64,000 bases of DNA from Actinokineospora alba (GTDB lineage: Bacteria; Actinomycetota; Actinomycetes; Mycobacteriales; Pseudonocardiaceae): the NCBI RefSeq assembly GCF_004362515.1, contig NZ_SNXU01000001.1:6572001-6636000 (forward strand). The letters run 5' to 3'. The notes under the pieces were generated by a model that ran no database searches, was not told the origin of the DNA, and was given only the letters and a program-made list of their open reading frames with translations. Below are positions 8,724 to 16,948 of this stretch, one piece after another. Each line of letters begins with the position of its first letter. Position 1 is the stretch's first letter. The position numbers and the translations under genes were made by a program.

Positions 8724-9059
8724 GTGGACGTACAGACCTGGCGACACCCCGGTGGCGTCGTCCTCGTGGTGACCGGCGAACTCGACCTGGGCACCGCCCC
8801 GCGCTTCGAGGAAGCACTCGAACAGGCGCAGCGAGCCGAGTCCGACCGGGTGGTGCTGGACCTGACGGCGGTGACGTTCCTGGGCTCGTCCGGGCTGAGC
8901 GCTCTGGTGCGCGCGAACGCGCGGAGCGCGGGGAACGGCCTGGGTGTGGTGATGACCGCGGACACCTCGATCCGCAGACCACTGGAGGTGACCGGCCTGG
9001 ACACCGTGCTGCCGCTGTACGAAACGGTCGACGCGGCATTCGACGCAAGGCCACTATGA
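8724..9059 (+). CDS. STAS-domain protein (anti-anti-sigma factor-like)
   Basis: 111 residues from GTG 8724, chosen because AGGAAGG (8708-8714) stands 9 nt before it and the domain begins at once (VDVQTWRHPGGVVLVVTGELDL). An earlier in-frame ATG at 8664 overlaps the small ORF's stop and would add 20 basic residues. The STAS fold is complete: a beta-rich N-terminus, then LDLTAVTFLGSSGLSALVRA, where the second Ser of GSSG is the residue phosphorylated in SpoIIAA-like antagonists. No anti-sigma kinase is adjacent, so the partner is elsewhere. Confidence 0.85.
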   Translation: MDVQTWRHPGGVVLVVTGELDLGTAPRFEEALEQAQRAESDRVVLDLTAVTFLGSSGLSALVRANARSAGNGLGVVMTADTSIRRPLEVTGLDTVLPLYETVDAAFDARPL

Positions 9060-9066
9060 CTTGGGC

Positions 9067-9391
9067 ACCCACTCACCCACCCACCCACCCAAGATGAGCC
9101 CATCAACACCACTGCAGCTTCGGGTGGTTGGGCTTTATTCGGGGCGGAGATGGCCCTACCCTCGCGGGGGCGGGGCTTCCCTTTCCCCACGCTCTTGACC
9201 CGCAGGGCCATCTCAGGGGTCCCCGAATCAAGCCCAACCACCCGAAGGTGCACACCACCCAAGCCCGGTGTGGATCAGCCCAACCACCCGAAGGTGCACC
9301 ACCCACAAAGCCCTGGGTCCGGAAGGCGAACGGGGTGCACACCGAAGCGCGCACCCCGTCCACAGCGGTCGTCAGTATCCGAAGGGAAAGC
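9067..9391. repeat. Intergenic region with palindromic element A (9118-9247) and an orphan half-arm
   Basis: 9067-9091 is a short CCCA-type microsatellite. 9118-9144 and 9221-9247 form a 27-bp inverted repeat with one mismatch; inside it GAGATGGCCCT (9147-9157) pairs with its exact complement near 9204-9214. Together they make a hairpin of about 130 nt. The last 23 nt of the right arm plus flank (9231-9253) recur exactly at 9277-9299. It lies between the convergent STAS and phospholipase genes. The same element, with diverged but still complementary arms, occurs at 27584-27725 and 33424-33562. I see no gene here. Confidence 0.85.
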
Positions 9392-9410
9392 TCAGTATCC
9401 GAGAGGGAAC
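9371..9410. repeat. 20-bp imperfect tandem duplication at the phospholipase stop codon
   Basis: Two adjacent 20-nt units (9371-9390 and 9391-9410) share CAGTATCCGA and a following purine run. The second contains the phospholipase stop (9392-9394) and its last codons FPLGY; the first lies just past it, so the C-terminal coding end appears duplicated downstream. Confidence 0.55.
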
Positions 9411-11947
9411 AGCTCAGCCGCCGAAGCCCACGGCCCCCGCCCACCCGCCTCACTCAACACCCGTACCCGCACATACCGAGCCGACGTCGGCCAGAACCGC
9501 ACAGTTTTGGTAGTCGCGTCGTCCGGGAAAGAACCTGAGGTGACCTTGGACCAGACCGTCCCATCCGTGCTGAGCTCGACCTCGTAGCCACCGAAGCGCC
9601 CGTTTGCGCCGCCATCCTGACGGGGCACGTAGGTCAGTCCGGTGACGGTCCGCGCGCTGCCGATGTCCAGCCGGATCTCGTGTGGCGGCTGCGCGGGCGA
9701 CGCCGACCACCGCGTGTGCCAGATCGTCGACGTGGTGCCGTCCACGGCGTTGCGGGCCGCGCCGTTCTCCCCCGCCGTCTCCTCGCTGCTGACGTAGGAG
9801 ACCACTGTGGACAGTCGGCCGGAGCCCATCACCGGGTCGCTCTTGCTCGCCGTCCCCGTCTCCACGTGTCCCGCGAACCTCCGCAGGAAGCCGTCGGTGG
9901 TGTCCGCGGTGGCCGTCAGGTCGTACCAGTAGTCGGTTCCGGCCACCGAGAAGAAGTCCTCGACCACAGCGTTCACCGCGACCGGGTAGGTCCACGGCCC
10001 GCCCGACCGGTTGCCCGCGACGACCTTGACCACGCACGCCGCGGAACCGGTGTTGGTCATCCGCAGGTACACCCGGCCCTCGGCGGGCGCGTACCGCAAG
10101 GTGACCTCCGGGTTGGCCTTGCCCGCCGACGTCGCGGTGACCCGGTTGCCCGCGAACCGCCGGACGAACCCGTTCGGGCCGTACGCCGTCAGGTCGTAGG
10201 CCCCCGTCGGCGTGCCCGCGGTGAACGAGTCGGACAGCGACTTGCCCGCCTCCACCGTGTACCGCCAGGGTCCATCGGTGCGGAACCGGTTGGCATAGAC
10301 GGAGAAGTGCGCGCCCGCGGTCCCGTTGTTGACGAAAGCGAAGGCCACCGAGCCCGCGGTCACCGTCGAGTTGACGGCAAGGTTGTAGGGCAGCGGCCGG
10401 GCTGGCCGGACGCCGGGCTCCTGCAACGGGAACGCCTGCGTCGACGGCGGGGTGCGGAACGTGCCGCGCGGTCCGCTGGACGGCGCGGGCACCGGCAGTG
10501 TCGGGTAGGTGGGCACGGCGGTGTTCAAGTCCAAAGTGGACGTGAGGTCACCGCACACCGCGCGCCGCCACGGGGTGATGTTCGGCTCGGCCACGCCGGT
10601 GATCCGCTCCAGGAACTTGAGCACCGAGGTGTGGTCGAACACCTCGGAACACACGTAGCCGCCCCGACTCCACGGCGAGACGACGAGCAACGGCACCCGC
10701 GCGCCGAGGCCGATCGGGGCGCCCAGCGCGATCTCGTCGGCGAACGCCACAGTCGACTTGCCGTCCGAGCCGTCGCCGACCACCGGCGGCGCGGGCGCGG
10801 GCATGTGGTCGAAGAAGCCGTCGTTCTCGTCGTAGTTCAGGATGAAGACGGTCTTGTTCCACATCGTCTGGTTCGACGCGAGGACGTCGAGCAGCTTGCT
10901 GGTGAGCACGGCCCCGTTGGCGGGCCCGTTGGTCGAGTGCTCGCTTTCAGCGGTATTGGGCACGAGCCAGGAGACCTTGGGCAGTGTGCCGCGGTCGACG
11001 TCGGCCTTGAACGCCGCGAGCAGGCCGCCGCTGCGTTCGCGCCGCAACGCGCCGTCGTAGAGCGCGCGCTCGGTGGGCGTCAGCGTGGCCACACCTTCCG
11101 CCAGCTGGGCGAGCATGGTGTTCTGGGTCGTGCTCGACGCCGCGCGGAGCGCGTCGTAGAACGCCTCCACCTTCTTGTAGCCGGTCTTGGCCAGCGCCTT
11201 CAGCGCGACGTCCACAAAGGTCTTGAAGTATTCCAAGGAGTTGTCGGTGAAGTTGTCCCACTCCTGGTAGACCCGCCAGGAGATGCCCGCGGTCCGCAGC
11301 CGCTCGGCGTAGGTGGTCCAGGTGTAGCCGGTGTGGTTCGCGTTGCCGTAGGGCGCGTTGCCGGTCGCCCGCGTGGTGGAGCCGGGTTCGTAGCCGATCA
11401 TCCCGCTGAACAGGTGGTTGCGGTTGGGGTTGGTCGGGCCCATCTCCGAGCAGTGGTAGGCGTCGCAGATGGTGAACGCCTCGGAGAGCGCGTAGTAGAA
11501 CGGCAGGTGCTCACGCCGGTAACCCGACATCGTGTTGGTCTGCTTGTGGGGCACCCAGGCGTCGTTGCGGCCCTTGTTCCACGCGGCGTGGCCGTCCGAC
11601 CAGTTGTGCGGGGTTCCGGCCATGTGGTAGTCGCTGACCGCGTAGGGCAGGACGTATCCGTTGGGATGGCCCACTTTCAGGTCGGTGGTCACCGCGGCGG
11701 GCTGGTGGAAAACCGAGCGGCCGGTCGAGAGCGTGAGGGCGTTAGGGTCGTTGAAGCCGCGGATACCGCGCAGCGAACCGTAGTAGTGGTCGAACGAGCG
11801 GTTCTCCTGCATCAGGATCACCACGTGTTCGATCAGTTCGAGCCCGCCGGTCGGCGCGGCGGCGGCCATCGCGGTGCGCACGCTCAGCGGCAGCAGGGAG
11901 AATGCCGCTGCGCCCGCGCCCAGTCCTAAGAAACTACGGCGATCCAT
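9392..11947 (-). CDS. Secreted (Tat) phospholipase C with C-terminal discoidin-like domain
   Basis: 851 residues from ATG 11947; the frame is open further upstream but this start gives a Tat leader (MDRRSFLGLGAGAAAFSLL). The phosphoesterase domain of the acid-phosphatase/PLC superfamily follows, with HVVILMQENRSFDHYYGSL, NRNHLFSGM and NYDENDGFFDHM. Two bacterial PLC C-terminal repeats (around 500-690) carry NNGTAGAHFSVYAN and VTLRYAP. The last 150 residues resemble an F5/8 type C (discoidin) domain (NAVDGTTSTIWHTRWS, RYVRVRVLSE), probably for surface binding. Family enzymes hydrolyse phosphatidylcholine or sphingomyelin to a phosphorylated head group. It is 41 nt downstream of the HAD phosphatase gene in one operon. 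Confidence 0.93.
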   Translation of the reverse strand: MDRRSFLGLGAGAAAFSLLPLSVRTAMAAAAPTGGLELIEHVVILMQENRSFDHYYGSLRGIRGFNDPNALTLSTGRSVFHQPAAVTTDLKVGHPNGYVLPYAVSDYHMAGTPHNWSDGHAAWNKGRNDAWVPHKQTNTMSGYRREHLPFYYALSEAFTICDAYHCSEMGPTNPNRNHLFSGMIGYEPGSTTRATGNAPYGNANHTGYTWTTYAERLRTAGISWRVYQEWDNFTDNSLEYFKTFVDVALKALAKTGYKKVEAFYDALRAASSTTQNTMLAQLAEGVATLTPTERALYDGALRRERSGGLLAAFKADVDRGTLPKVSWLVPNTAESEHSTNGPANGAVLTSKLLDVLASNQTMWNKTVFILNYDENDGFFDHMPAPAPPVVGDGSDGKSTVAFADEIALGAPIGLGARVPLLVVSPWSRGGYVCSEVFDHTSVLKFLERITGVAEPNITPWRRAVCGDLTSTLDLNTAVPTYPTLPVPAPSSGPRGTFRTPPSTQAFPLQEPGVRPARPLPYNLAVNSTVTAGSVAFAFVNNGTAGAHFSVYANRFRTDGPWRYTVEAGKSLSDSFTAGTPTGAYDLTAYGPNGFVRRFAGNRVTATSAGKANPEVTLRYAPAEGRVYLRMTNTGSAACVVKVVAGNRSGGPWTYPVAVNAVVEDFFSVAGTDYWYDLTATADTTDGFLRRFAGHVETGTASKSDPVMGSGRLSTVVSYVSSEETAGENGAARNAVDGTTSTIWHTRWSASPAQPPHEIRLDIGSARTVTGLTYVPRQDGGANGRFGGYEVELSTDGTVWSKVTSGSFPDDATTKTVRFWPTSARYVRVRVLSEAGGRGPWASAAELFPLGY

Positions 11948-11988
11948 GATCTTCCTATCTGCAGGGGTGACAGGGAAGAAGACCGTCC

Positions 11989-13236
11989 CTAGTGGACGGT
12001 GTCGAGCTGGTCGGGGATCACGTGTCCGGCGTCGTCGACAACCGGCACAGGAGTGCCCGCGGCGTCGGTCGCACCCGTGGTGGCACAGGGATAGGGCTTC
12101 GCCTGCGCGGGTTTGGACTGGATGAACATCGGGTTGACGATCCAGCGGCCGTCGAGGTCGTGGTAGGCGTGGCACATCAGCTCGGTCTTGTTCCGGTTGA
12201 TCACCAGGCGCAGCGCGGTGGCGTCGCGGACGAACGTGAGGTCGGTCGTCGAGTCGCCCGCGGCGAACACCGGCCGCTTGTCGTCGGCCTGTCGCTCGAA
12301 CGCCTTGGCGCCGCGCACGCCGTAGATCTCCTGGTTGACCCAGCAGCGTTTGCCGTCAAGGTAGGTGATCACACTGTCCGCGCCGTCGGGCACGTCGCCG
12401 CACCCGGTCAGCCGGTGGGTGAGCACGCCCGCCCGCGTGACCGAGCGGATGCCGACGACCCGGTTCGCCGCGACGCCGACGCCCGCGGCCCACACCTCGA
12501 CCACGTCCTGCGGTGACGCGGAGACAACCCAGACGTCGAAACCGTTGCGCCGCAACGTCCGGAGCAGATCACGCTGCTGGTCGTAGTAGCGCACCCAGCC
12601 CGTCACCCGCTGGGTGCCGACAAGCTGGGTGGCCCCCACCGGAGCCGCCAGATTCTCCCGCCGCGCGGCCGCGGCGAACCCACGGACCTGGGCGGGCGTC
12701 CACCCGGCCAGCAGCTGAGGGAGCCAGGCGTAGGCCGGTTCCATCCGCCGGTGGTCGAAGCCCGCGAACGCGGACGCGCCCGCGGTGGTCGCCGCCGTGG
12801 AGTAGACGGCCAGGATCTCGTCGGCGCACCGCGTGTCAGTGCTGGTGGGCAATGGCTTGCCGGGCGCGACGGTGCCACACGCCGCCCGCAGAGCTGTCGC
12901 GGCGGCGGGTGTCAGGTACCGGCTGGTGGCGGCCCAGTCGGCGGGTTGGCGCACGACGTCGTTGCGCAGCGCCCAGAACAGGGTGGCGTCGCCGACGTCG
13001 TTGCGGATCACGGTGTTGTCCCAGTCGAACACGGCGACCGGAGGCCGCCCAGGGCTGCCGCAACGGCCGTGCTCGGCGATCATGGCGTCGAGCCGCTGGC
13101 GGTTCTCGCCGTACCAGGCCTGGCCCGGGTCGAGGGTGGCGCACGCGGGGGGCGCGGCGGCGACGGACGGGGTCGGCGCCCAGCTCAGCGCACCGACCAC
13201 AAGGGCCGTAATGGGGATGAGGAGCGGTACTCGCAT
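11989..13236 (-). CDS. Secreted HAD phosphatase, phosphorylcholine-phosphatase (PchP)-like
   Basis: 415 residues with a signal peptide (MRVPLLIPITALVVGALSWA, cleavage near 27). HAD motif I is FDWDNTVIRND (nucleophile D71, acid D73), motif II is VVSASPQD, and motif III is GDSTTD (327-332). The DxDNT form of motif I and its secreted nature match phosphorylcholine phosphatases of the PchP type, which remove phosphate from the phosphocholine released by phospholipase C. The phospholipase C gene is the next gene of the operon, which strongly suggests sequential action outside the cell. Whether choline or ethanolamine phosphate is preferred cannot be read from sequence. Confidence 0.82.
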   Translation of the reverse strand: MRVPLLIPITALVVGALSWAPTPSVAAAPPACATLDPGQAWYGENRQRLDAMIAEHGRCGSPGRPPVAVFDWDNTVIRNDVGDATLFWALRNDVVRQPADWAATSRYLTPAAATALRAACGTVAPGKPLPTSTDTRCADEILAVYSTAATTAGASAFAGFDHRRMEPAYAWLPQLLAGWTPAQVRGFAAAARRENLAAPVGATQLVGTQRVTGWVRYYDQQRDLLRTLRRNGFDVWVVSASPQDVVEVWAAGVGVAANRVVGIRSVTRAGVLTHRLTGCGDVPDGADSVITYLDGKRCWVNQEIYGVRGAKAFERQADDKRPVFAAGDSTTDLTFVRDATALRLVINRNKTELMCHAYHDLDGRWIVNPMFIQSKPAQAKPYPCATTGATDAAGTPVPVVDDAGHVIPDQLDTVH

Positions 13237-13255
13237 GAGCAGTCCTTCCAGGGTT

Positions 13256-13279
13256 TAATGGATCAAATGTGACCCATTA
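13256..13279. promoter_or_regulatory. Dyad operator upstream of the phosphatase-phospholipase operon
   Basis: TAATGG-N12-CCATTA, with the dyad extending inward (TAATGGATCA / TGACCCATTA, nine of ten positions complementary). It begins 20 nt upstream of the phosphatase ATG. A site with the same arms and spacing stands at 18316-18339 before the ligase operon that encodes a FadR/GntR regulator. I infer that this regulator binds both. Confidence 0.65.
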
Positions 13280-13298
13280 GACTCGCCTGGACAGGAAG

Positions 13299-13326
13299 CT
13301 TGACGCACAAAGATGAGCGCGTCAAG
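13299..13326. terminator. Stem-loop downstream of the GntR gene
   Basis: CTTGACGC (13299-13306) and GCGTCAAG (13319-13326) are perfectly complementary with a 12-nt loop. It lies 52-79 nt past the GntR stop and upstream of the phosphatase operon, so it may end the regulator operon's transcript. It lacks a U-tract and could instead be a second operator. Confidence 0.4.
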
Positions 13327-13377
13327 GCTCAAATAGCCGAAAACCAACCATTACACGCAACTTCGCGCACTCGACAC

Positions 13378-14085
13378 TCAGCGGAGGAAACCGCGCAGCA
13401 GCGACGCCGTGCCCTCGGTGTGCTCGGCCATCGCCTGGCGCGCGGTCGCCGGGTCGCCGCCGAGGATGGCGTCGACGATCGTCGCGTGCTGGGTGTTGGA
13501 GTGGTCCAGGTTCGGCTGCAGCAGGGGGATGCGGTCGAGGAGGGCGTCCACCCGCATCCGCACGTCGGCCACCGCGCTGGTGAGCGACGTCGAGCCGCTG
13601 GACTCCGCGATCGCCAGGTGCAGCCGGGCGTCGCGGCGGCGGTAGTCGTCCAGGTCGGCCACCGAGGCCTCGGTGAGCGCGTCCTTGAGGTGGCGCCGCT
13701 CGTCGGGCGTGAGCGAGCGCATCGCGGCCTGTTCGGCGGTCCCGGTCTCGAGCACGTGCCGCAGGCAGAGCACGTCCTCCAGCTCTTCGGCGTCGATGAT
13801 CCCGTCGCCGGCGGGTTTCGGGGGCAGCACCGCGTTGACGAAGGTGCCGCCGTAGCGACCGCGGCGCGACTCGACGTAGCCCGCGTCGGACAGCGCGCGG
13901 ATCGCCTCGCGCACGGTCACCCGGCTGACCCCGAGGCGTTCGGACAGCTCGCGCTCGGGCGGGAGCCGGCCGCCTGCCTCGACGACGCCGAGGCGGACGG
14001 CCTGGAGCAGGCGTTCCACGGTCTCTTCGAACGCGTTCCCCGCACGGACCGGTCGGAAGAGTGCCGCACTCGCCTGCACACTCAT
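13378..14085 (-). CDS. FadR-type GntR transcriptional regulator
   Basis: 235 residues. The N-terminal winged HTH (about 20-85) has GRLPPERELSERLGVSRVTVREAIRALSDAGYVE. The C-terminal FCD helical ligand domain has metal-type ligands in RRRDARLHLAI, NTQHATIVDAI and AMAEH. It is the last gene of the gamma-glutamyl ligase operon, 8 nt after the SDR, and is the most likely reader of the two matching dyads at 13256 and 18316. Family members bind short palindromes and are released by a small carboxylate or pathway metabolite. Confidence 0.92.
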   Translation of the reverse strand: MSVQASAALFRPVRAGNAFEETVERLLQAVRLGVVEAGGRLPPERELSERLGVSRVTVREAIRALSDAGYVESRRGRYGGTFVNAVLPPKPAGDGIIDAEELEDVLCLRHVLETGTAEQAAMRSLTPDERRHLKDALTEASVADLDDYRRRDARLHLAIAESSGSTSLTSAVADVRMRVDALLDRIPLLQPNLDHSNTQHATIVDAILGGDPATARQAMAEHTEGTASLLRGFLR

Positions 14086-14093
14086 CTGCTCTC

Positions 14094-14858
14094 CTACACC
14101 GGGGTCACGTATGCGCCTGAGATCCCACCATCCACAAGGAACTGGGACGCGGTGATGAACGACGCGTCGTCACTGGCAAGGAATGCTACCGCAGCGGCGA
14201 TCTCGCCGGGTTCGGCGAAGCGCCCGACCGGCACGTGCACCAGCCTGCGCGCGGCCCGCTCCGGGTCCTTGGCGAACAGTTCCCGCAGCAGCGGCGTGTT
14301 CACCGGACCCGGACACAGGGCGTTGACCCGGATGCCCTCGCGGGCGAACTGCACACCCAACTCCCGGCTCATCGCCAGCACCCCGCCCTTGGACGCGGTG
14401 TAGGAGATCTGCGAGGTGGCCGCGCCCATCACCGCCACGAACGACGCGGTGTTGACGATGGACCCCTTCCCCTGCCGCTGCATGTGCGGGATCGCGTACT
14501 TGCAGCACAGGTACACCGAGGTCAGATTGACCTGCTGGACCCGCTGCCAGGCGTCGAGCCCGGTAGTGAGGATCGAGTCGTCGTCGGGCGGGGAGATGCC
14601 CGCGTTGTTGAACGCCACGTCGACCGAGCCGAACTCAGCGACCGCCGTGTCGAACAGCGACCGCACCTGCTCCTCGTCGGTCACGTCCGTGTGCACGAAC
14701 AGGCCGCCGACCTCGTCGGCCACCGCCTTGCCCGCCGCGTCGGACACATCCGCCACCACGATCGTGGCGCCCTCGTCGGCCAGCCGGTGCGCCGTGGCCA
14801 GTCCCACGCCGCTCGCGCCGCCGGTGATGACCGCCACCCTGCCCTCGAAACGTCGCAT
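14094..14858 (-). CDS. Short-chain dehydrogenase/reductase (SDR)
   Basis: 254 residues with the classical SDR layout: TGGASGVGLA cofactor loop near residue 12, NNAG near 88, catalytic YTASK near 155 and CPGPVNTP after it. An acidic residue after beta-2 (VVADVSD) suggests NAD preference. It sits between the aldehyde dehydrogenase and GntR genes. If the pathway starts from ethanolamine, its likely job is oxidation of the alcohol of gamma-glutamylethanolamide to the aldehyde, a step this operon would otherwise lack. That assignment is inference. Confidence 0.9.
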   Translation of the reverse strand: MRRFEGRVAVITGGASGVGLATAHRLADEGATIVVADVSDAAGKAVADEVGGLFVHTDVTDEEQVRSLFDTAVAEFGSVDVAFNNAGISPPDDDSILTTGLDAWQRVQQVNLTSVYLCCKYAIPHMQRQGKGSIVNTASFVAVMGAATSQISYTASKGGVLAMSRELGVQFAREGIRVNALCPGPVNTPLLRELFAKDPERAARRLVHVPVGRFAEPGEIAAAVAFLASDDASFITASQFLVDGGISGAYVTPV

Positions 14859-14864
14859 AGCCGA

Positions 14865-16232
14865 TCATCCCTCCGTGTCGATGAAGACGTTCTTGGTCTC
14901 GGTGAACGCCGCGAGGGCGTCCGGGCCGAGTTCCCGGCCGAGGCCGGACTGCTTGAAGCCGCCGAACGGTGTCCAGTACCGCACCGACGAATGCGAGTTG
15001 ACCGACAGGTTCCCGGCCTCGACCGCCCGGGACACCCGCAGCGCGCGGCCGACATCGCGGGTCCAGATCGAGGCGGACAGGCCGTAGTCGGTGTCGTTGG
15101 CCATGGCGATCGCGTCGGCCTCGTCGGCGAACGGGAGCACGGCGACGATGGGCCCGAAGATCTCGTCCGCGGCCAGCGGGTCGCGCACGCCCGACGGGGT
15201 GACCACGGTCGGCGGGAACCAGTAGCCCGGCCCGTCGGGGGCCTTGCCCTGGAAGGCGATCGGGGCGCCTTCGGGCAGGTATGACCGCACCTTCGCCCGG
15301 TGCCCGTGGGAGATCAGCGGGCCCATCTCGGTCTTCTCGTCGCCGGGGTCGCCGACGACGACGCCGAGCACGGCGGGTTCGAGCAGTTCCATGAACCGGT
15401 CGTAGACCGACTTCTGCACCAGGATGCGCGACCGGGCGCAGCAGTCCTGGCCCGCGTTGTCGAACACCCCGTACGGCGCCGCCGCCGCGGCCTTCTCCAG
15501 GTCGGCGTCGGCGAAGACGATGTTCGCGTTCTTCCCGCCCAGTTCCAGCGTCACCCGCTTCACCTGGTCCGCGCAGCCCGCCATGATCTGCTTTCCGACC
15601 TCTGTGGACCCGGTGAAGACCACCTTGCGCACCAACGGATGCGTGACGAACCGCTGCCCGACCACCGAACCCTTGCCGGGCAAGACCTGGAACACGTCCT
15701 CAGGAATCCCGGCTTGGTGCGCCAACTCCGCCAGTCGCACCGCGGTCAGCGGGGTGAGTTCGGCGGGCTTGAGCACGACTGTGTTGCCCGCCGCGAGCGC
15801 TGGCGCGAAACCCCAGGACGCAATCGGCATCGGGAAGTTCCACGGCACGATCACGCCGACCACGCCCAGCGGCTCGGCGAAGGTGAGGTCCACTCCCCCG
15901 GGCACCGGGATCTGCCTGCCGGTGAGCCGCTCCGGGGCCGCCGCGTAGTAGTGCAGCACGTCGCGAACGTTGCCCGCCTCCCAGCGCGCGTTGCCGATCG
16001 TGTGCCCGGCGTTCAACACCTCTAGCCGGGCAAGGTTCTCCAGGTCGGCGTCGACCGCGTCGGCGAAGCGACGCAGCAACCGCGCCCGGTCTCCCGGCGC
16101 GACCGCCCGCCAGGCCGGGAACGCTTTGGCCGCGCGGGCGATCGCGGCGTCGGTCTCCTCGGCCGTGACCAGCCGGACCGAGTCCACGACCTGTTCGGTG
16201 GCCGGGTTGATCACGTCGAACGTGGCTGTCAT
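14865..16232 (-). CDS. Aldehyde dehydrogenase (gamma-glutamyl-aminoaldehyde type)
   Basis: 455 residues, typical ALDH superfamily length. Visible motifs: VIVPWNFP and KPAELTPLTA for NAD binding, FTGSTEVGK, general base Glu in TLELGGKNANIVF, nucleophile Cys in NAGQDCCARSR, and EIFGPI. It resembles PuuC-like dehydrogenases and overlaps the hydrolase gene by 4 nt. In context it should oxidise a gamma-glutamylated aminoaldehyde to the acid before hydrolysis by the class I amidotransferase-like enzyme encoded at 16229-16948. Confidence 0.92.
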   Translation of the reverse strand: MTATFDVINPATEQVVDSVRLVTAEETDAAIARAAKAFPAWRAVAPGDRARLLRRFADAVDADLENLARLEVLNAGHTIGNARWEAGNVRDVLHYYAAAPERLTGRQIPVPGGVDLTFAEPLGVVGVIVPWNFPMPIASWGFAPALAAGNTVVLKPAELTPLTAVRLAELAHQAGIPEDVFQVLPGKGSVVGQRFVTHPLVRKVVFTGSTEVGKQIMAGCADQVKRVTLELGGKNANIVFADADLEKAAAAAPYGVFDNAGQDCCARSRILVQKSVYDRFMELLEPAVLGVVVGDPGDEKTEMGPLISHGHRAKVRSYLPEGAPIAFQGKAPDGPGYWFPPTVVTPSGVRDPLAADEIFGPIVAVLPFADEADAIAMANDTDYGLSASIWTRDVGRALRVSRAVEAGNLSVNSHSSVRYWTPFGGFKQSGLGRELGPDALAAFTETKNVFIDTEG

Positions 16233-16948
16233 GCCCTCTCCTCGCGGTGGCGGCGCGCGGCGGCGACCAGGGCCGCGAAGAGCCGCACATCATCGGACTG
16301 TTGCTCGGGGTGCCACTGCACGCCGAGGACGAACTGGTCGCCGGGTCGCTCGACAGCCTCGACCGTGCCGTCCTCGGCCCAACCGGCCGCGCGCAGTTCC
16401 GGGCCGAGCGTGGCGATCGCCTGGTGGTGGTAGCAGTGCGCGGTCGTGTGCGCGCCGAGGATCGCGGCGGCCCGGCTGCCCTCGGCGAGCCGGACCTCGC
16501 ACTTGCCGAAGGTCGCGGTCGCGGGCTGGTGGTCGGCCGTGCCGGTCACCTCCGGCAGGTGCTGGGTCAGCGTCCCGCCGAGCGCGACGTTGAGCACCTG
16601 CATGCCCCGGCAGACGCCGAGGACGGGCACGCCCGCCGCCATCGCGGCGTCGAGCAGGGCGAACTCGAAGGCGTCGCGGCCCGGCCTGCTGACGGTCGTC
16701 CCGTGCGGGGACGCGCCGTAGCGCGCCGGGTCGACGTCGGCGCCACCGGTGAGGACGAGGCCGTCGACGATCCCGGCCAGGTCCGGCACACCGATGGGCG
16801 GCAACAGGACCGGCACGCCGCACGCCGCCACCGTCGCGTCGACATACTCGCGGTGCAGGACGGCGGACTCGGTGTCCCACACGCCGAACCGGGCAGGCTC
16901 AAGGTATGCGGTGAGCCCGATGACGGGCCTAGAGGCGTTCGAAGGCAC
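16229..16948 (-). CDS. Gamma-glutamyl hydrolase, class I amidotransferase-like (PuuD type)
   Basis: 239 residues. Peptidase C26 features: nucleophile Cys in VLGVCRGMQVLNV, catalytic His-x-Glu in VQWHPEQQ, and GGADVDPARYG near residue 85. PuuD-type enzymes release glutamate from gamma-glutamylated amino acids. The gene overlaps the ligase by 20 nt and the aldehyde dehydrogenase by 4 nt, a tight operon in which it closes the gamma-glutamyl cycle opened by the ligase. Confidence 0.92.
   Translation of the reverse strand: MPSNASRPVIGLTAYLEPARFGVWDTESAVLHREYVDATVAACGVPVLLPPIGVPDLAGIVDGLVLTGGADVDPARYGASPHGTTVSRPGRDAFEFALLDAAMAAGVPVLGVCRGMQVLNVALGGTLTQHLPEVTGTADHQPATATFGKCEVRLAEGSRAAAILGAHTTAHCYHHQAIATLGPELRAAGWAEDGTVEAVERPGDQFVLGVQWHPEQQSDDVRLFAALVAAARRHREERA

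Noticed and set aside
9680..11929. 749-residue plus-strand frame opposite phospholipase C
   Set aside because: Low-complexity reverse-frame composition; the minus strand has clear phospholipase motifs.
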